Shown piece after piece: positions 32,228-40,610 of a stretch of DNA of 64,000 nucleotides (positions are counted from its first letter, which is position 1; each line of letters begins with the position of its first letter). A model generated the notes under the pieces. The model saw only the letters and a list, made by a program, of their open reading frames with translations, made no database searches and was not told where the DNA came from. Origin of the DNA: Petrolisthes cinctipes (Eukaryota > Arthropoda > Malacostraca > Decapoda > Porcellanidae); assembly GCA_033782935.1 (NCBI GenBank), contig JAWQEG010000474.1, forward strand, positions 2,170,001 through 2,234,000, given 5' to 3'. The position numbers and the translations under genes are program-made.

Positions 32228-32859
32228 AGAGACCACGTGTGTATCTCGTATTGTATACCAATTATAATAGGCACGTGTTTACTCTGTTAGAAAACATGAT
32301 GTTTTGAAAAGAACGTGGTAACCCAAGTCATATACTTTGTAACCAACCGAACACCGACTCCCTATCCCTCCCTGCCTGCCTCTTGCCTTCCCATTCATCA
32401 ACTGACTGACTGATGACTGTGTATTGATTTGGGTTTCCACATTATAATCAAAACATCATTTTATTGTATTTCGCTACAGAATAATGTGCATTTGTTTTTC
32501 GATAGGGGATATATTCCTAAGGTTTTTCAGAGAGGTTTGTATAAATGATGTATAGAGCTATACAGTGTGTGTTTGCTTCCCAGCCTTGTGATAATTATAG
32601 AACACCAAGTATTTTATCGTGTTTCCTATCTTCATCTCTTTTCGTCTCCCTTGTCCCGTATAGTGTTCCTGAGGATGAGAGACGACTAAACTGTACCCGG
32701 ACCCACCTAAAGGGACCCTACAAGAGAGAAGGCAACAGGGAATTCAACCCCTTCACCACCGAGGAGCAGTTGTTGATGACACAGGCGGTGAAGAGGGTCA
32801 ACCAAACAGTGCAGTTGCTAGGATATCAACCCTTGCCACACTACTCCATTATAACGTAA
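12705..32859 (+). CDS. WSCD-like membrane sulfotransferase, complete nine-exon gene (copy A)
   Basis: Exons 12705-12817, 25284-25384, 26061-26111, 26426-26519, 27473-27609, 29057-29183, 30119-30198, 30697-30850 and 32664-32859 join with matching phases into 350 codons plus TAA. Residues 4-21 form a Met/Val/Ile-rich signal anchor, so a type II Golgi membrane protein is expected. A Pro-rich stem (about 39-70) follows. The catalytic region has a 5'-phosphosulfate-binding loop FPCSGNSWTRYLLE, the KTHG motif and the 3'-phosphate-binding VLLIRNPAK. Later features are VHLVYYERL and the NPFTTEEQ terminal segment. These resemble the WSCD1/2 (sialate O-sulfotransferase) family, which transfers sulfate from PAPS to glycans. 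No WSC domain is present; the acceptor is unknown. Intron 1 is 12.5 kb and filled with transposons. Confidence 0.85.
12888..16123 (-). mobile_element. Tigger-type (pogo superfamily) DNA transposon, copy A only
   Basis: 3236 bp, flanked by TA. The terminal inverted repeats start CAGTAATCTCTCAATTATCC and are perfect for 21 bases. A full-length transposase frame is on the minus strand. The right-hand part (15100-16123), upstream of the transposase, holds two direct copies of a GC-rich block of about 100 bp (15451-15553 and 15905-16021) separated by a low-complexity CACACGCTC/TGTATG region. The element is missing at the equivalent site in copy B. An intact frame and clean ends suggest a young insertion. 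Confidence 0.95.
13190..15082 (-). CDS. Tigger transposase, intact
   Basis: 630 residues from the ATG at 15082, chosen over the upstream non-ATG extension because it has a good context and begins MASLPTKRSRR. Residues about 15-52 form a Psq-type helix-turn-helix. About 82-138 form a CENP-B-type DNA-binding domain. The DDE catalytic core shows D179 (NADETGL), D297 (LLDNAPAHP) and D332 (QPMDQGI), with the Tigger hallmark PPNTTS between the last two. The C-terminal region is acidic (about 474-485), then has QSTIKSFF (541-548), a match to the PCNA-binding PIP-box, and a Pro/Ser/Thr-rich tail. It binds the inverted ends and cuts and pastes the element into TA. It has no stop or frameshift. Confidence 0.95.
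   Translation of the reverse strand: MASLPTKRSRRVITLDKKHEILKKLDDGWSIKRCSEHYDIPRTTVQDIKKARGKLMAYDHTYGQTARRHARKTMAKPRNEELDQACLKWFRQLRGTGVFVRTTELKAAAEKFARHLNIPDFKASEGWVTRFKVRHGLSNKKTHGESLDAATENIDQFRDKLRRLIDCEGLSLNQVYNADETGLYFRSIPTNTLADEMEKCVPGRKLSKTRVSALCGANATGSHRLQPVVVGTAKNPRCLRGLMDRLPVIYYPSLKAWFNTRIFSDWFFNHAVKEIVRFQTDTLGIPRDQVKALMLLDNAPAHPCERELVGENGRIRCLFLPPNTTSILQPMDQGIIAATKRLYRRKFLGEVMVVLEDDDEVAAEEDTRGARTLGNMKKYTLKSAIFNWATAWKDVKTSTLENGWKRLLSGEEPVVDFEGFESTDFMNQLVNAGERVSEETIDNWLESDEGDPGYQILTDEEITASVTATEEELANEDDDEDEDLIPDIPKLKQVREAIDMLIDYMEHPNTNNEHFRPALPSYLRESREKIIKAQQRSRFKQSTIKSFFRPQTPATPSPHPSTSSEVSAPVAPPRISPADSVASSIDIEIQSDASLTTPSPTPTQAPLADMVTTSPPPEEGGGGDGDDMAM
16276..16487 (+). repeat. DIRS left inverted terminal repeat, copy A
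   Basis: Starts GTGAAACCAGCACAGCTGG. Its inverted partner is at 23375-23586, with only a few mismatches. Confidence 0.92.
16488..17267 (+). other. DIRS leader region, copy A
   Basis: G/T-rich leader with many GGGGTTTTT runs. I see no coding motif. The forward frames here are Phe/Val/Pro-rich and not conserved in length between copies; copy B has a small deletion near 54800. An acceptor-like TTTTCTTCCTCAG ends at 17294, just inside the gag frame, so a further upstream intron is possible. Confidence 0.6.
17268..19568 (+). pseudogene. DIRS gag, three predicted exons, nonsense mutation (copy A)
   Basis: Exon 1 is 17268-18862 (ATG start; a frame running to 18866 if unspliced), exon 2 is 18982-19242 and exon 3 runs from 19349 to the TGA at 19566-19568. 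Donors GTGAGT and GTAAGT and acceptors TTACAG and CCATAG keep one frame. N-terminal Cys/His spacing (CAASGC, HLHC, CGVC) resembles the zinc-binding start of DIRS gag proteins. An Arg/Ser-rich region (SRKSRARRRS, poly-Ser) follows, then a conserved region ending near the exon 1 donor. Exon 3 is Pro/Arg/Gln-rich and basic. In exon 2 a TGA at 19139-19141 replaces the CGA of copy B, a C to T change at a CpG, truncating this gag. Confidence 0.75.
19349..21668 (+). CDS. DIRS pol: reverse transcriptase and RNase H (copy A)
   Basis: The main frame lies in 19896-21668, after an acceptor at 19895. It joins in phase to an upstream segment (frame shared with 19349-19677, donor GTGAGT at 19678) that overlaps gag exon 3 in another frame. 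There is no ATG at the front; the first in the main exon is 19959. Counting from codon 19926, the reverse transcriptase shows LDLKDAYWHVPIHP, FTRLPFGLSLAPRVF and the catalytic YLDD at 145-148. RNase H shows TDAS (D310), NARELMVA (E343), DMDN (D367) and WADALSR (D418). A C-terminal extension with EVDLFASPS and LIAPLWPAQPW matches the conserved DIRS segment sometimes described as methyltransferase-like. No stop interrupts it. Confidence 0.85.
21662..22648 (+). CDS. DIRS tyrosine recombinase (copy A)
   Basis: 328 residues from the ATG at 21662. The frame is open further upstream, but only as a shadow of pol. Catalytic residues of the lambda-integrase family can be placed: R136 in TGYRASQL, H251 and R254 in HSVRG, W277 in GGWTS and the nucleophile Y287 in RTRYLFH. 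The N-terminal helical region (about 1-90) fits a core-binding SAM-like domain. It integrates the circular DNA copy without making target duplications. Its ATG overlaps the end of pol (ATGTTGA), suggesting reinitiation or frameshift. No inactivating change was seen. Confidence 0.9.
   Translation: MLRAHRQSSVRQYESCWKRFQDFLRRHPSMVISEDTVLEFLTWLTDSTNRAPATVLAHYAALSDPLLLGFNIKVSERPLSLLRMGIQAGTAPHRAQTPSWSLHRVLSYLTFEGVPLEVCHLLQKALSLLALATGYRASQLAALTRHTAFSSVSPNLTSLTISPSPAFLAKNEQADDRIGPLAVPSFLRDGSFHPLCPVHAFSAYVEATRGASPDHLFYNSRSGNPLFPRSIARLLCRVIENGDPGHAPRAHSVRGVAASLAFLKTHSVERVRDLGGWTSTSSFRTRYLFHSLSPTPCVAMGTPPSIPQGPHGRNMGGRGRPKRKGRAT
23215..23316. repeat. DIRS internal complementary region, copy A
   Basis: The first part (TAGCAATCCAGCTGTGCTGG onward) is complementary to the left end. 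The second part, from AGTGCATTTGTCGCGG, is complementary to the right end. The junction CCAATAAT/AGTGC predicts how the two ends join in the circular intermediate. Confidence 0.8.
23375..23586 (-). repeat. DIRS right inverted terminal repeat, copy A
   Basis: Inverted copy of 16276-16487. It is followed by a right-end extension with no left-end counterpart, ending near GACAAATGCACT at 23633. Confidence 0.92.
23703..24375. mobile_element. MITE family 1 (GGTGTCTCACGAGTT ends), copy A
   Basis: 673 bp with imperfect inverted ends of about 55 bp: GGTGTATCACGAGTTGTGAC on the left; the right end complement reads GGTGTCTCACGAGTTGTGG. Both continue GGGAAATGAAAGTTTATG. There is no transposase frame. 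Independent copies lie at 28161-28777 and, by the duplication, 61561-62233. The superfamily is unknown. Confidence 0.8.
24376..24452. repeat. (TA)n microsatellite
   Basis: Alternating TA directly abutting the MITE end; shorter in copy B. Confidence 0.9.
24560..25010. repeat. Dispersed repeat remnant with TGACCTTTGACCT motifs
   Basis: Two diverged tandem blocks of about 130 bp, each with AAATGACCTTG then a TTTGACCT motif and GGGTCAAAAT-like tails, followed by a GGACAGACAGACG tail. This pattern is common in invertebrate dispersed repeats. It is in sulfotransferase intron 1. The copy B counterpart is at 62390-62880. Confidence 0.55.
25590..25990. repeat. AACTTTGCATGTAACAATAT minisatellite, copy A
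   Basis: About sixteen units of 17-27 bp combining AACTTTGCATGTAACAATAT with an optional AACAATGT. It is in sulfotransferase intron 2. The minus-strand frames reading CYMQSYIV repeats are artefacts. Confidence 0.92.
26520..27472. other. Sulfotransferase intron 4
   Basis: AT-rich intron with no recognised element. A short direct repeat (CTACAGTCCCTAGGTTGAGG) occurs at 27386-27446, just before exon 5. Confidence 0.6.
27473..27609 (+). CDS. Sulfotransferase exon 5 (PAPS 5' loop)
   Basis: Carries FPCSGNSWTRYLLE, the 5'-phosphosulfate-binding loop, and TGIFTGSIF, a segment characteristic of WSCD-like enzymes. Bounded by TTTCCCTCAG and the donor GTGAGA. Confidence 0.88.
28161..28777. mobile_element. 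MITE family 1, independent copy
   Basis: 617 bp related over its whole length to 23703-24375, with ends GGTGTCTCACGAGTTATGG and a right-end complement GGTGTCTTACGAGTTGTTG. It sits in sulfotransferase intron 5 within a TA-rich site. Confidence 0.8.
28778..30118. other. Introns 5 (end) and 6, mostly nothing recognised
   Basis: Contains exon 6 at 29057-29183. The rest is ordinary intron sequence, with a partial foldback element at about 29870-29930. Confidence 0.5.
29057..29183 (+). CDS. Sulfotransferase exon 6 (3' phosphate-binding motif)
   Basis: Carries LVQKTHG and AVLLIRNPA, the 3'-phosphate-binding strand. Bounded by GATGTAACTCAG and the donor GTAAGT. Confidence 0.88.
31736..32088. repeat. 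30-bp minisatellite
   Basis: About eleven nearly perfect units containing GGACACTTCTCCAGATGT followed by ACCCACATACACACAC. Very low divergence between units indicates recent expansion or homogenisation. Confidence 0.95.
32161..32224. repeat. (CT)n microsatellite
   Basis: Uninterrupted CT run of about 64 bases. Confidence 0.97.
32664..32859 (+). CDS. Sulfotransferase last exon
   Basis: C-terminal 65 residues including FNPFTTEEQ, then TAA at 32857-32859. Overlapping AATAAA polyadenylation signals lie at 33075-33084, about 215 bases downstream. Confidence 0.87.
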
Positions 32860-33239
32860 ACCATTGATTCCAAAACTGGGGGTAATTTAACAATTTTTCG
32901 GGGGTAATGGAGGGGTAACAGAAAAAAGTTAAGAATTCTGAAAAACAAGAATTCATTGCAGAACCTGGTATCAAGTACCTAGCTTCAAGCATGCAACTTC
33001 ATCCATCCCACTGATATTCTTGACATCTTTGGGCCTTTAGCAATTGTCATTAGAGATGCACAATGTTCAAATACAATAAATAAAGGAAAATATCTTGCGT
33101 TTTAATGTAGTCAAATGCATCAATGTTGACAACGTTTTGTGAAATGCCACATTAACATGGTTAATTTGGCATGTTAAATTGGGTAACAAGCTGAAAATGT
33201 TTGGGAACCACTGACGTAAACAGACACATAATACACTAT

Positions 33240-33770
33240 ACCATCCATCATACACTAACCCATCATTTACTGACTCACCACACACTAACCCACCATACCA
33301 TACACCAACCATCACACACTAACCCACCATACCATACACCATCACACACTAACCCACCATACACCAACCATCACACACTAACCCACCATACCATACACCA
33401 ACCATCACACACTAACCCACCATACCATACACCAACCATCACACACTAACCCACCATACACCAACCATCACACACTAACCCACTATACCATACACCAACC
33501 ATCACACACTAACCCACCATACACCAACCATCACACACTAACCCACCATACCATACACCAACCATCACACACTAACCCACCATACCATACACCAACCATC
33601 ACACACTAACCCACCATACCATACACCAACCATCACACACTAACCCACCATACACCAACCATCACACACTAACCCACCATACCATACACCAACCATCACA
33701 CACTAACCCACCATACACCAACCATCACACACTAACCCACCATACCATACACCAACCATCACACACTACA
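33240..33770. repeat. CACACACTAACCCACCATAC minisatellite
   Basis: Array of a compound unit (CACACACTAACCCACCATAC, with or without an extra CATAC, then ACCAACCAT). It lies about 380 bases past the sulfotransferase stop. Confidence 0.93.
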
Positions 33771-34317
33771 ACCCCTGGTACAATACATACATTAGAGCAT
33801 CCCAAACTGGAGACCACGTATAGACCTAAATGTGTCCACGAGAATATGTAATAAAGCAATATTTTCAGCCCTCTCAAATAGATACACATAGTAATCAATA
33901 TGGACTTTCCAAAGCCTCTTTCTCGGATGTAATACTTCTGTGAAATTATATTATTACATAAGGATTTGGTTCTACTCGTATTAATCATATTTATATTGTG
34001 CTTATACTATCTCATCGATATTAACACGATTTTATTCAAGTATATGTTTTAACAATATAAACAAAACACATGTGGATTTGAAAGGCGAGTGAATTTCTAA
34101 AGCCTCGGGCATGTATGTATGTGTGCAGTTTTAAATGATAAACATAAACAATTTATATATCAACTTCAAATGTCTTTACAAAGTTCGAAAAGTTTTACAA
34201 ATGTCGTAATGTCGTTCAGAATATCCAGAGGTTATCTATTCAACCAAATTTCTTCAATGTAGGTAATGTATTACAGAAGACCTCACTTTATGATTTGATG
34301 TCCTGTGTTTGATGATG

Positions 34318-34440
34318 TTGCCGATTTGGAGGCTACGGATTCCTCCAAACTGTGACACAAAGTACCATCTACATTGAAGAAATCTGTTTTATGGTAAAAT
34401 TTGGAGGAATCGACAACCAACAATATACCAATAAAATCTT
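34318..34440. repeat. Foldback element (GATTCCTCC family)
   Basis: Arms TTTGGAGGCTACGGATTCC and TTTGGAGGAATCGACAACC, around a loop containing TCTACATTGAAG. Confidence 0.65.
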
Positions 34441-34933
34441 AGCAATATTACCATATCCTTCTATTTGCTTCCTTCCTATTCCAACACTGTAATTTCTCCC
34501 TACCAAAGACCATATAGAAAATGATCTGTACAAGATGGAAGAGAGAAGACTTTGTTATACCAAGAACATTATACCATAAAGAAAGGAACAGAGAGCAAGG
34601 AGAACAAACACGAACAATAAAAGATGGAAAGGAGTGACGACTGAAGAGAGGATAAAGATTGACTCGGGTCCTAAGGGGCGCCATAACCCCTAAAATATGA
34701 TGCACATCTTTCCATGGAATACCTTACTTCCTACTGAAAGCCATATTGAAGGTAAAGTATGTTATCGAATTATCAAGTTATGGGCAAACTAATTATTGGT
34801 AATGATACGATGCCTTCAACACCTGTCTATGGAACAATAGTACAGCCATCGTGTGTGTGTGTGTGTGTGTGTGTGTGTTGATTCCCTTGTTATATGACCG
34901 ACAATACCACATCAGACAATGGTACTGTTAATT

Positions 34934-35021
<88 letters not shown>

Positions 35022-35221
35022 CCTCTGGGAGGCTGATGATGACACTGGGAGATACAATGTCACCAACGAAGCTCTTCAAGGTCATCGTATTTGCTGCCAT
35101 TCCTGGGATTTTCAACTTTGATCATTAATGAATAAACCTTTCTATACGATTAATTGATGGTCTAAGTACCCACGAGAGGCGGAACTACATCAACTCTTAA
35201 AATATCCCAACAGCAAAGAAT

Positions 35222-35267
<46 letters not shown>

Positions 35268-35704
35268 GTACAACACAAAATATATATATACTAATAGATA
35301 CCATTTATAAGTCTATGGTTTACGCAAATCTATATAGCTTTTCTTGGCTTCTTTCTTGGGTTGCAACTAAAGAGACTCATTATTATACACACACACACAC
35401 ACACATACACACGTCCTCTTACAAGAAACAAACAAACAAACACACACACACACATCCTCGTACAAGAAACAAACAGGTGTATGAGGGTCGAGACACTTTT
35501 TCATTATGTAGTTGATCTTATTAATGTTATCAAAACAAGTCCGTCTTGGGATGAAGTTTATTTTTGTACTCACACCGCCACAACAGAGAGGCCACCTAGC
35601 GGGAATCATCATCACTATCTGCAGACGTACAGTAGACCTAGTTGTGTATTAGACTCAACTGGATATTCCTGTCTTCTTTAAGGTGGTAATTTTTTTTTTT
35701 TTTT

Positions 35705-35845
35705 TTTTTTTTTTTTGTTACATTGGAGTGCCTTGATTCCTCCAAAGTATGCTAGGAAACGTGACCAGATTAGCAAAAATGATGGTGTTCTGTTGCTTGG
35801 AATAGTTTGGTGGATTCAGTTGCTCCAGAATTACCAACACAAAAC
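35705..35845. repeat. Foldback element (GATTCCTCC family)
   Basis: Arms TTGGAGTGCCTTGATTCCTC and GTTTGGTGGATTCAGTTGC/TCCAG. Closely related to 40478-40610. Confidence 0.65.
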
Positions 35846-36182
35846 TTTCCCCTTAACTTGCCAATTAATTTTCCTTCGATCCCTATTTAGGCTTCTATAA
35901 AAACTTAATACATTCTCCTCAAGTAGAGGCAGAGACAGCAGACAAAGGTTGTAAAAATAAATAATATATACTTTTTTATATTAGAATAAATTAGTAAAGA
36001 GAGAAACAGATGCTGTAGATGAGAAAGGAGGAAGAAACTGATATATTTCGATGACATACACAGAGGGATACACACCCATGCACCCTCTCCTGTCAAATAT
36101 AGTGAAATTCCGTACAGACGTTCTTGAGTTATAGGAACGGAAATGCAGACAAGACGGCTTCTCTGGTTATGCTACAAGTTGG

Positions 36183-37145
36183 TTAGCCCAGCTTGTATGA
36201 CCTGAAGGAGGCTGGGTAGTACACGGGAGGATGGAAGGCAGGAGTGGAGGGATGACGGTATTTGTACACTGGCTCGTATTCCGGAAGTTCGAACGATGCT
36301 TTCGAGAGCCTGAAGAAATATTTGGGTACTGGAGGGTTGTAGGGATTGTCGTTTTCTTCTACTTTTTCGTTCTCTTCTTCTACTTCCTCCTCCTCTTCAC
36401 TTGATTCCTCGCTAGATTCTTCCTCCTCTTCGTCACTCTCTTCTTCGCTCTCAGGCAAAGTGTAAAAATAAACCTCATTGGACTCCTGACTGCTAAGATT
36501 CTCATCCTTATGACTGTAGCTTGGCCTGTGGTGTGGGCGGTAAGCAGACCTAGGAGGACCATAAGTCAGGCTGGGAGAACTGTACGAAGACTTGGGAGGA
36601 GAGTATTTGGGTCTGGGGACATTGTAGGATGACGATTTACGAGGAGGATGAGAGGGGGACTGTTTGGGTCTGGGGACACTGTAAGAGGATGTCCTGGGAA
36701 CACTGTACTTAGTCTTGGGTCGTGGTTTGGGACGGTAGGAAGACTTGGGAGAAACATAGCTGCGTCGTGGGGTATCGTAAACAGGCCTTGGGGACGGGGC
36801 GTAGACGAGGCTCTCCTGGGACTCTTGAGATTCGAGGTCGGCGTAACTAGGCTGGGGAGGGGCGTAGCGCTGTGGGGCCTCGTACGACTCGACAGACTCT
36901 GAGTACTGAGCCTCACCAGAATACTTGACATCAGCCACAAACCCAGAGTCACCGTCCACGTAGTAGGTGACAGTCTGGCGGCGACCGTCGGGAAGGTGCA
37001 CGGAATATGACCCCTTGGTATTGTCGCCGTCACGGGCTTCCTGGTGGCCGAAGTTGTTACCGGAGTAGTCCTTCACGCCGTAGTTGAACTCGTATATGGC
37101 CTCGCTGGACTCGTAGGACTCCTCAGAGGATTCCTCAGAGGATTC
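36183..37145 (-). CDS. Acidic RR-2 cuticle protein, last exon (5' exons not found)
   Basis: A 320-codon exon preceded on the minus strand by an acceptor (CACATTTCAG) and ending in TAA. It opens with ESSEESSEESYES, like the other cuticle genes. The RR-2 chitin-binding domain (about residues 18-80) has GSYSVHLPDGR, VTYYVDGDSGF and ADVKY. A long Pro/Ser/Tyr/Arg-rich region with recurring SSYxVPRPK-like units follows. Then comes an acidic block (about 215-250) almost wholly Glu, Ser and Asp, and a Tyr/Pro-rich tail ending SYKLG. Such acidity suggests calcium or mineral interaction in calcified cuticle; that is inference. The signal-peptide exons should lie to the right of 37145, but none was recognised up to 41.2 kb. 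It is unique in the window. Confidence 0.85.
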   Translation of the reverse strand, partial: ESSEESSEESYESSEAIYEFNYGVKDYSGNNFGHQEARDGDNTKGSYSVHLPDGRRQTVTYYVDGDSGFVADVKYSGEAQYSESVESYEAPQRYAPPQPSYADLESQESQESLVYAPSPRPVYDTPRRSYVSPKSSYRPKPRPKTKYSVPRTSSYSVPRPKQSPSHPPRKSSSYNVPRPKYSPPKSSYSSPSLTYGPPRSAYRPHHRPSYSHKDENLSSQESNEVYFYTLPESEEESDEEEEESSEESSEEEEEVEEENEKVEENDNPYNPPVPKYFFRLSKASFELPEYEPVYKYRHPSTPAFHPPVYYPASFRSYKLG

Positions 37146-38209
37146 CTGAAATGTGTGAAAACTTGCAGGATATAATTATGAAGTGCACAAATGCAATTTT
37201 TATTTCTTATTTAACCTTGTCTTTTGGGTTGAATGTTTTATCTCTAACTTCAATTGTAACAATATTCTGCAGCAGCTCCAGTAGTTCATTAAACACCAAT
37301 TTAATTAATTTTGCAGATATAAAATATAGAGAGGTGGGTAACAATATGGAAATGATTCTATACGTGTTCCTAACTACAGAGTCACGATAATAGTGTGTAT
37401 AAAGTACGTATAAATAAATGATGTAAACACGTCTTTCAATTAAAACAAAAAATACTGTGGTGTGCAACAAAATCTTTCAAATTATTTAGATGTAATTTAA
37501 TGTACTTTATTATTATATATGGTGTAGTTAAATTGTATGTATAAATAAATGATGTAAACACGTCTTTCAGTTAAAATAGAATATGTTGGCTTGGAGTTCG
37601 ATACCCATGAGGAGTTTAGTGGCAATGTCTTGATAAATGTTGTAAGTATAAGTCTTTCAGTTAAAATAAAAAATATTGGCTAGGACTTCGATACCCATGA
37701 GGAGTTTTGTGACAGTGTCTTGATAAATGAACTGTGTCGACTAGTGAAAGGCTCATACTCCTACATTATTACAGTATTATGTATTTATGTATTGGCTTCC
37801 TGACCTTCATTAATACCTCACTGTTAGATCATTATTCATAGGACCCCTTCTCACCTCGTTGCTGCTCTACCTTACTCATGATTAAAACCCCTTATCTCAT
37901 TATTGAACCTCTACTTTACTTCCTGGCCCTCCCCACTCAAGACTCATCACCCTTACTGTATTCCCCATCATCCCTTCTTCCTCCCTGCATGCCCATTCAC
38001 TTGGTTAATATGTAGTACTTCCTCTTATTCATATCATTCTCACCCACCCCACTTCATTACCCAAACGTAGTCAACCCCACTGATTCATACCCATACTCTC
38101 TCTCTCCTCTCACATACTCTCTCTCCTCTCACCAACCCGTGTTCCTGTCACATGCTCTCTCTCTCTCTCCTCTCATTAACCTCCACTAATCCATTCACCT
38201 TCACTTTCA

Positions 38210-38680
38210 TCCATTCACTAACCCAAGCTCTTCCACCCACCACCTCCTCAACCATTAACCCACACCTCTCCACCCACCACCAACTAACCACTAACCCAAG
38301 CTATTCCACCCACCACCTCCCCAACCACTAACCCACACCTCTCCACCCACCACCAACTAACCACTAACCCACACCTCTCCACCCACCACCTCCTCAACCA
38401 TTAACCCACACCTCTCCACCCACCACCAACCAACCACTAACCCACACACCTCTCCACCCACCACCAACTAACCACTAACCTACACCTCTCCACCTACCAC
38501 CAACCAACCATTAACCCACACCTCTCCACCCAACCACTAACCCTCACAACCCTCCCACTCCACCCTGCCCCTGCCTCATCCACTAACCCACACCTCTCCA
38601 CCCAACCACTAACCCACACACCTCTCCACCCAACCACTAACCCTCACAGCCCTCCCATTCCACCCTGCCCCTGCCTCATC
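38210..38680. repeat. CTCTCCACCCACCACCAACT minisatellite
   Basis: Degenerate units combining ACCTCTCCACCCACCACC with AACCACTAACCCACAC; some are replaced by CCTGCCCCTGCCTCATCC blocks. Confidence 0.9.
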
Positions 38681-38777
38681 CACCTACCCACACCCCCCCC
38701 CTCTTCCACCTTCCACCTTCACCTCTTCCTTCACGCTCGGCCACACCCCCACCTGACCTAACTGGACTAGATTATAC

Positions 38778-38913
38778 CACGTGTGTGTGTCTGTGTGTGT
38801 GTGTGTGTGTGGAAAGTGAGAGTGAGAGAGTAAGAGTGAGTGGGTGGGTGTATCTTTGTGTGAGTGTGTATGCATAAGTAATTTGTGTGTACGTATGAAT
38901 GCATAAGTAATTT

Positions 38914-38986
<73 letters not shown>

Positions 38987-39056
38987 ATGAGTGTATTTTT
39001 TGGGAGTGTGTACGCATAAATAATTTGTGTGTACGTTTGAGAGCATAAGTAGGCTA

Positions 39057-39102
<46 letters not shown>

Positions 39103-39215
39103 TGAGAAAGTGAGAGTGAGTGAGTGAATTTTTGTGAATGTATATGCCTAAATAATTCGTGTGTAGGTATGATTGCATAAGTAATGTGTATGTGTGTGTG
39201 TGTTAGAGGGGTAGG
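38778..39215. repeat. GT and GA microsatellite cluster
   Basis: GT runs at 38780-38810, 39057-39098 and 39188-39203, and an uninterrupted GA run at about 38914-38982, within a loosely repeated segment (GTACGTATGAATGCATAAGT). Confidence 0.92.
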
Positions 39216-39760
39216 AATGAAAGTAATATATAGGAGTGATTATAATTCCTGGCTACACTCCATCAATTCACTCCCTTCAATAATTCAGTCTATTCGTTTA
39301 CATATTCACTTATTGCTACGAAGTTGAGAAGGATATGTTTTTGCCTTTGCTAGTCTGTCAGTCGGTCTGTTCATCAGTGCGATATCTCAGTCTGTTACGA
39401 CCCTATTCTCACGAGGTTCGGTGGAAAGATTAGATATGGGCCAAGGAAGAAACCATTAACTTTAGAAGACAATCGATAATACGTAAGAGGAGGTACGACA
39501 GCAAACATACCCAATAATTGTCAAGATTGATAGTGAAATGTGGGTGGGTTTGTCCTCAGACTTTTACGAGTTTGTGGACACGAGGTCTAAGGTGTACGGA
39601 AAAAATTATAGTGTTTTATATTCATATTTCCTTGATATAGTTACTACGTACTATATAAACTTTAGTTATTTTCATTCTCTTTACCCCTTTTGTAAAACGT
39701 GACTTGTATGTGTGTATGTGTGTGTGTGTGTGTGTGTGTTCAGTACATGTGCGTATATGT

Positions 39761-39978
39761 ACACTCGCCAGCACTTCCAAGTGGTACAGGGGCTCACACA
39801 TATTGAGAGATGTAGCACCACTGTGATTATTTAGCTCGAAAAAATCCACGTGTGTGAGACGGAGTATCCTTTATACACTGGCACATGAAGTGAACTTTGT
39901 TGCTTAAGGAACTGAATCACTTAATTAAATCTCTTAAACATGTGAGCCCCTGTACAACGCGGCAGTGCTGGCGACTGT
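39761..39978. mobile_element. MITE family 2, short copy
   Basis: 218 bp, ends ACACTCGCCAGCACTTCC and GTGCTGGCGACTGT, inside TGTACA sequence. Internal segments match 11595-11966, in inverted order for the AAATCTCTTAAACATGTGAG part. Confidence 0.7.
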
Positions 39979-40477
39979 ACATGTGGGTGTGGGCTGGAGT
40001 CGTTATCATTGACGGATTATTATGGTGGTGGTGACCCAAATACCGGACAAGCCTGAAATATGATTGTGTCTTGATACAGAAAAAATAAACACGACCTTAA
40101 GATGAATAAAGGAAGTTGGCCAAGCCGGATATTGACAAGGCTCTTGGTCACAGGGAGATGGATGCACTCAACTCCGGATTGTACAGTCGGCGGCAAAAGT
40201 CGTGTCGCCTTACTCAGTGTTTCTTCAAGGATAACACATACATGATAATCATCACACCGACACATTCACCAACACAGAATTACAATATCCAGGGGTGGAA
40301 ATTAATAAACTGTTCTGGTTTTTCATTTTACGAGCCTGTGAAACTTATATTTTTATACTGTATTAAATTTTGATGACTTGGCAGATGTGAAGACTCTACT
40401 TTTGCAGCTGACTGTACTGTACACATATATAATCACAGGGTCCTTAAGGGGATAATATAGTAAGTATCATTTGGGAC

Positions 40478-40610
40478 ATTGGAGTTCCTTGATTCCTCCA
40501 AAGTGTGTCATGAAACAAATCCAATGAATAAATGTAATGGTATCCTGTTGCTTGGAATTGGTTGTTGGAGGAATCATTTGCTCCAGATTTACAACCCAAA
40601 ACAATGCACT
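40478..40610. repeat. Foldback element (GATTCCTCC family)
   Basis: Arms TTGGAGTTCCTTGATTCCTC and TTGGAGGAATCATTTGCTCC. The outer motif AATCACAGGGTCC lies just upstream at 40430. Confidence 0.65.

Larger units (their letters stand above)
30851..32663. other. Sulfotransferase intron 8
   Basis: Holds an unclassified GC-richer block (31240-31690) ending in a T/A-rich tract, a 30-bp minisatellite (31736-32088) and a (CT)n run (32161-32224). No gene was recognised. Confidence 0.6.
33771..36182. other. Intergenic region between sulfotransferase and minus-strand cuticle gene
   Basis: Two foldback elements (34318-34440 and 35705-35845), a (CT)n run at 34939-35005, an (AAT)n run at 35225-35265, and CA runs at 35388-35455. 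No gene was recognised. Confidence 0.6.

Noticed and set aside
34894..35121. Short ORF with poly-Leu/Ser run
   Set aside because: Generated by the (CT)n microsatellite.
37860..37895. Possible first exon (ATGAGTAAG then GTAGAG on the minus strand) for the minus-strand cuticle gene
   Set aside because: No TATA box or initiator at a suitable distance, a weak donor, and no signal-peptide exon to join it to 37145.
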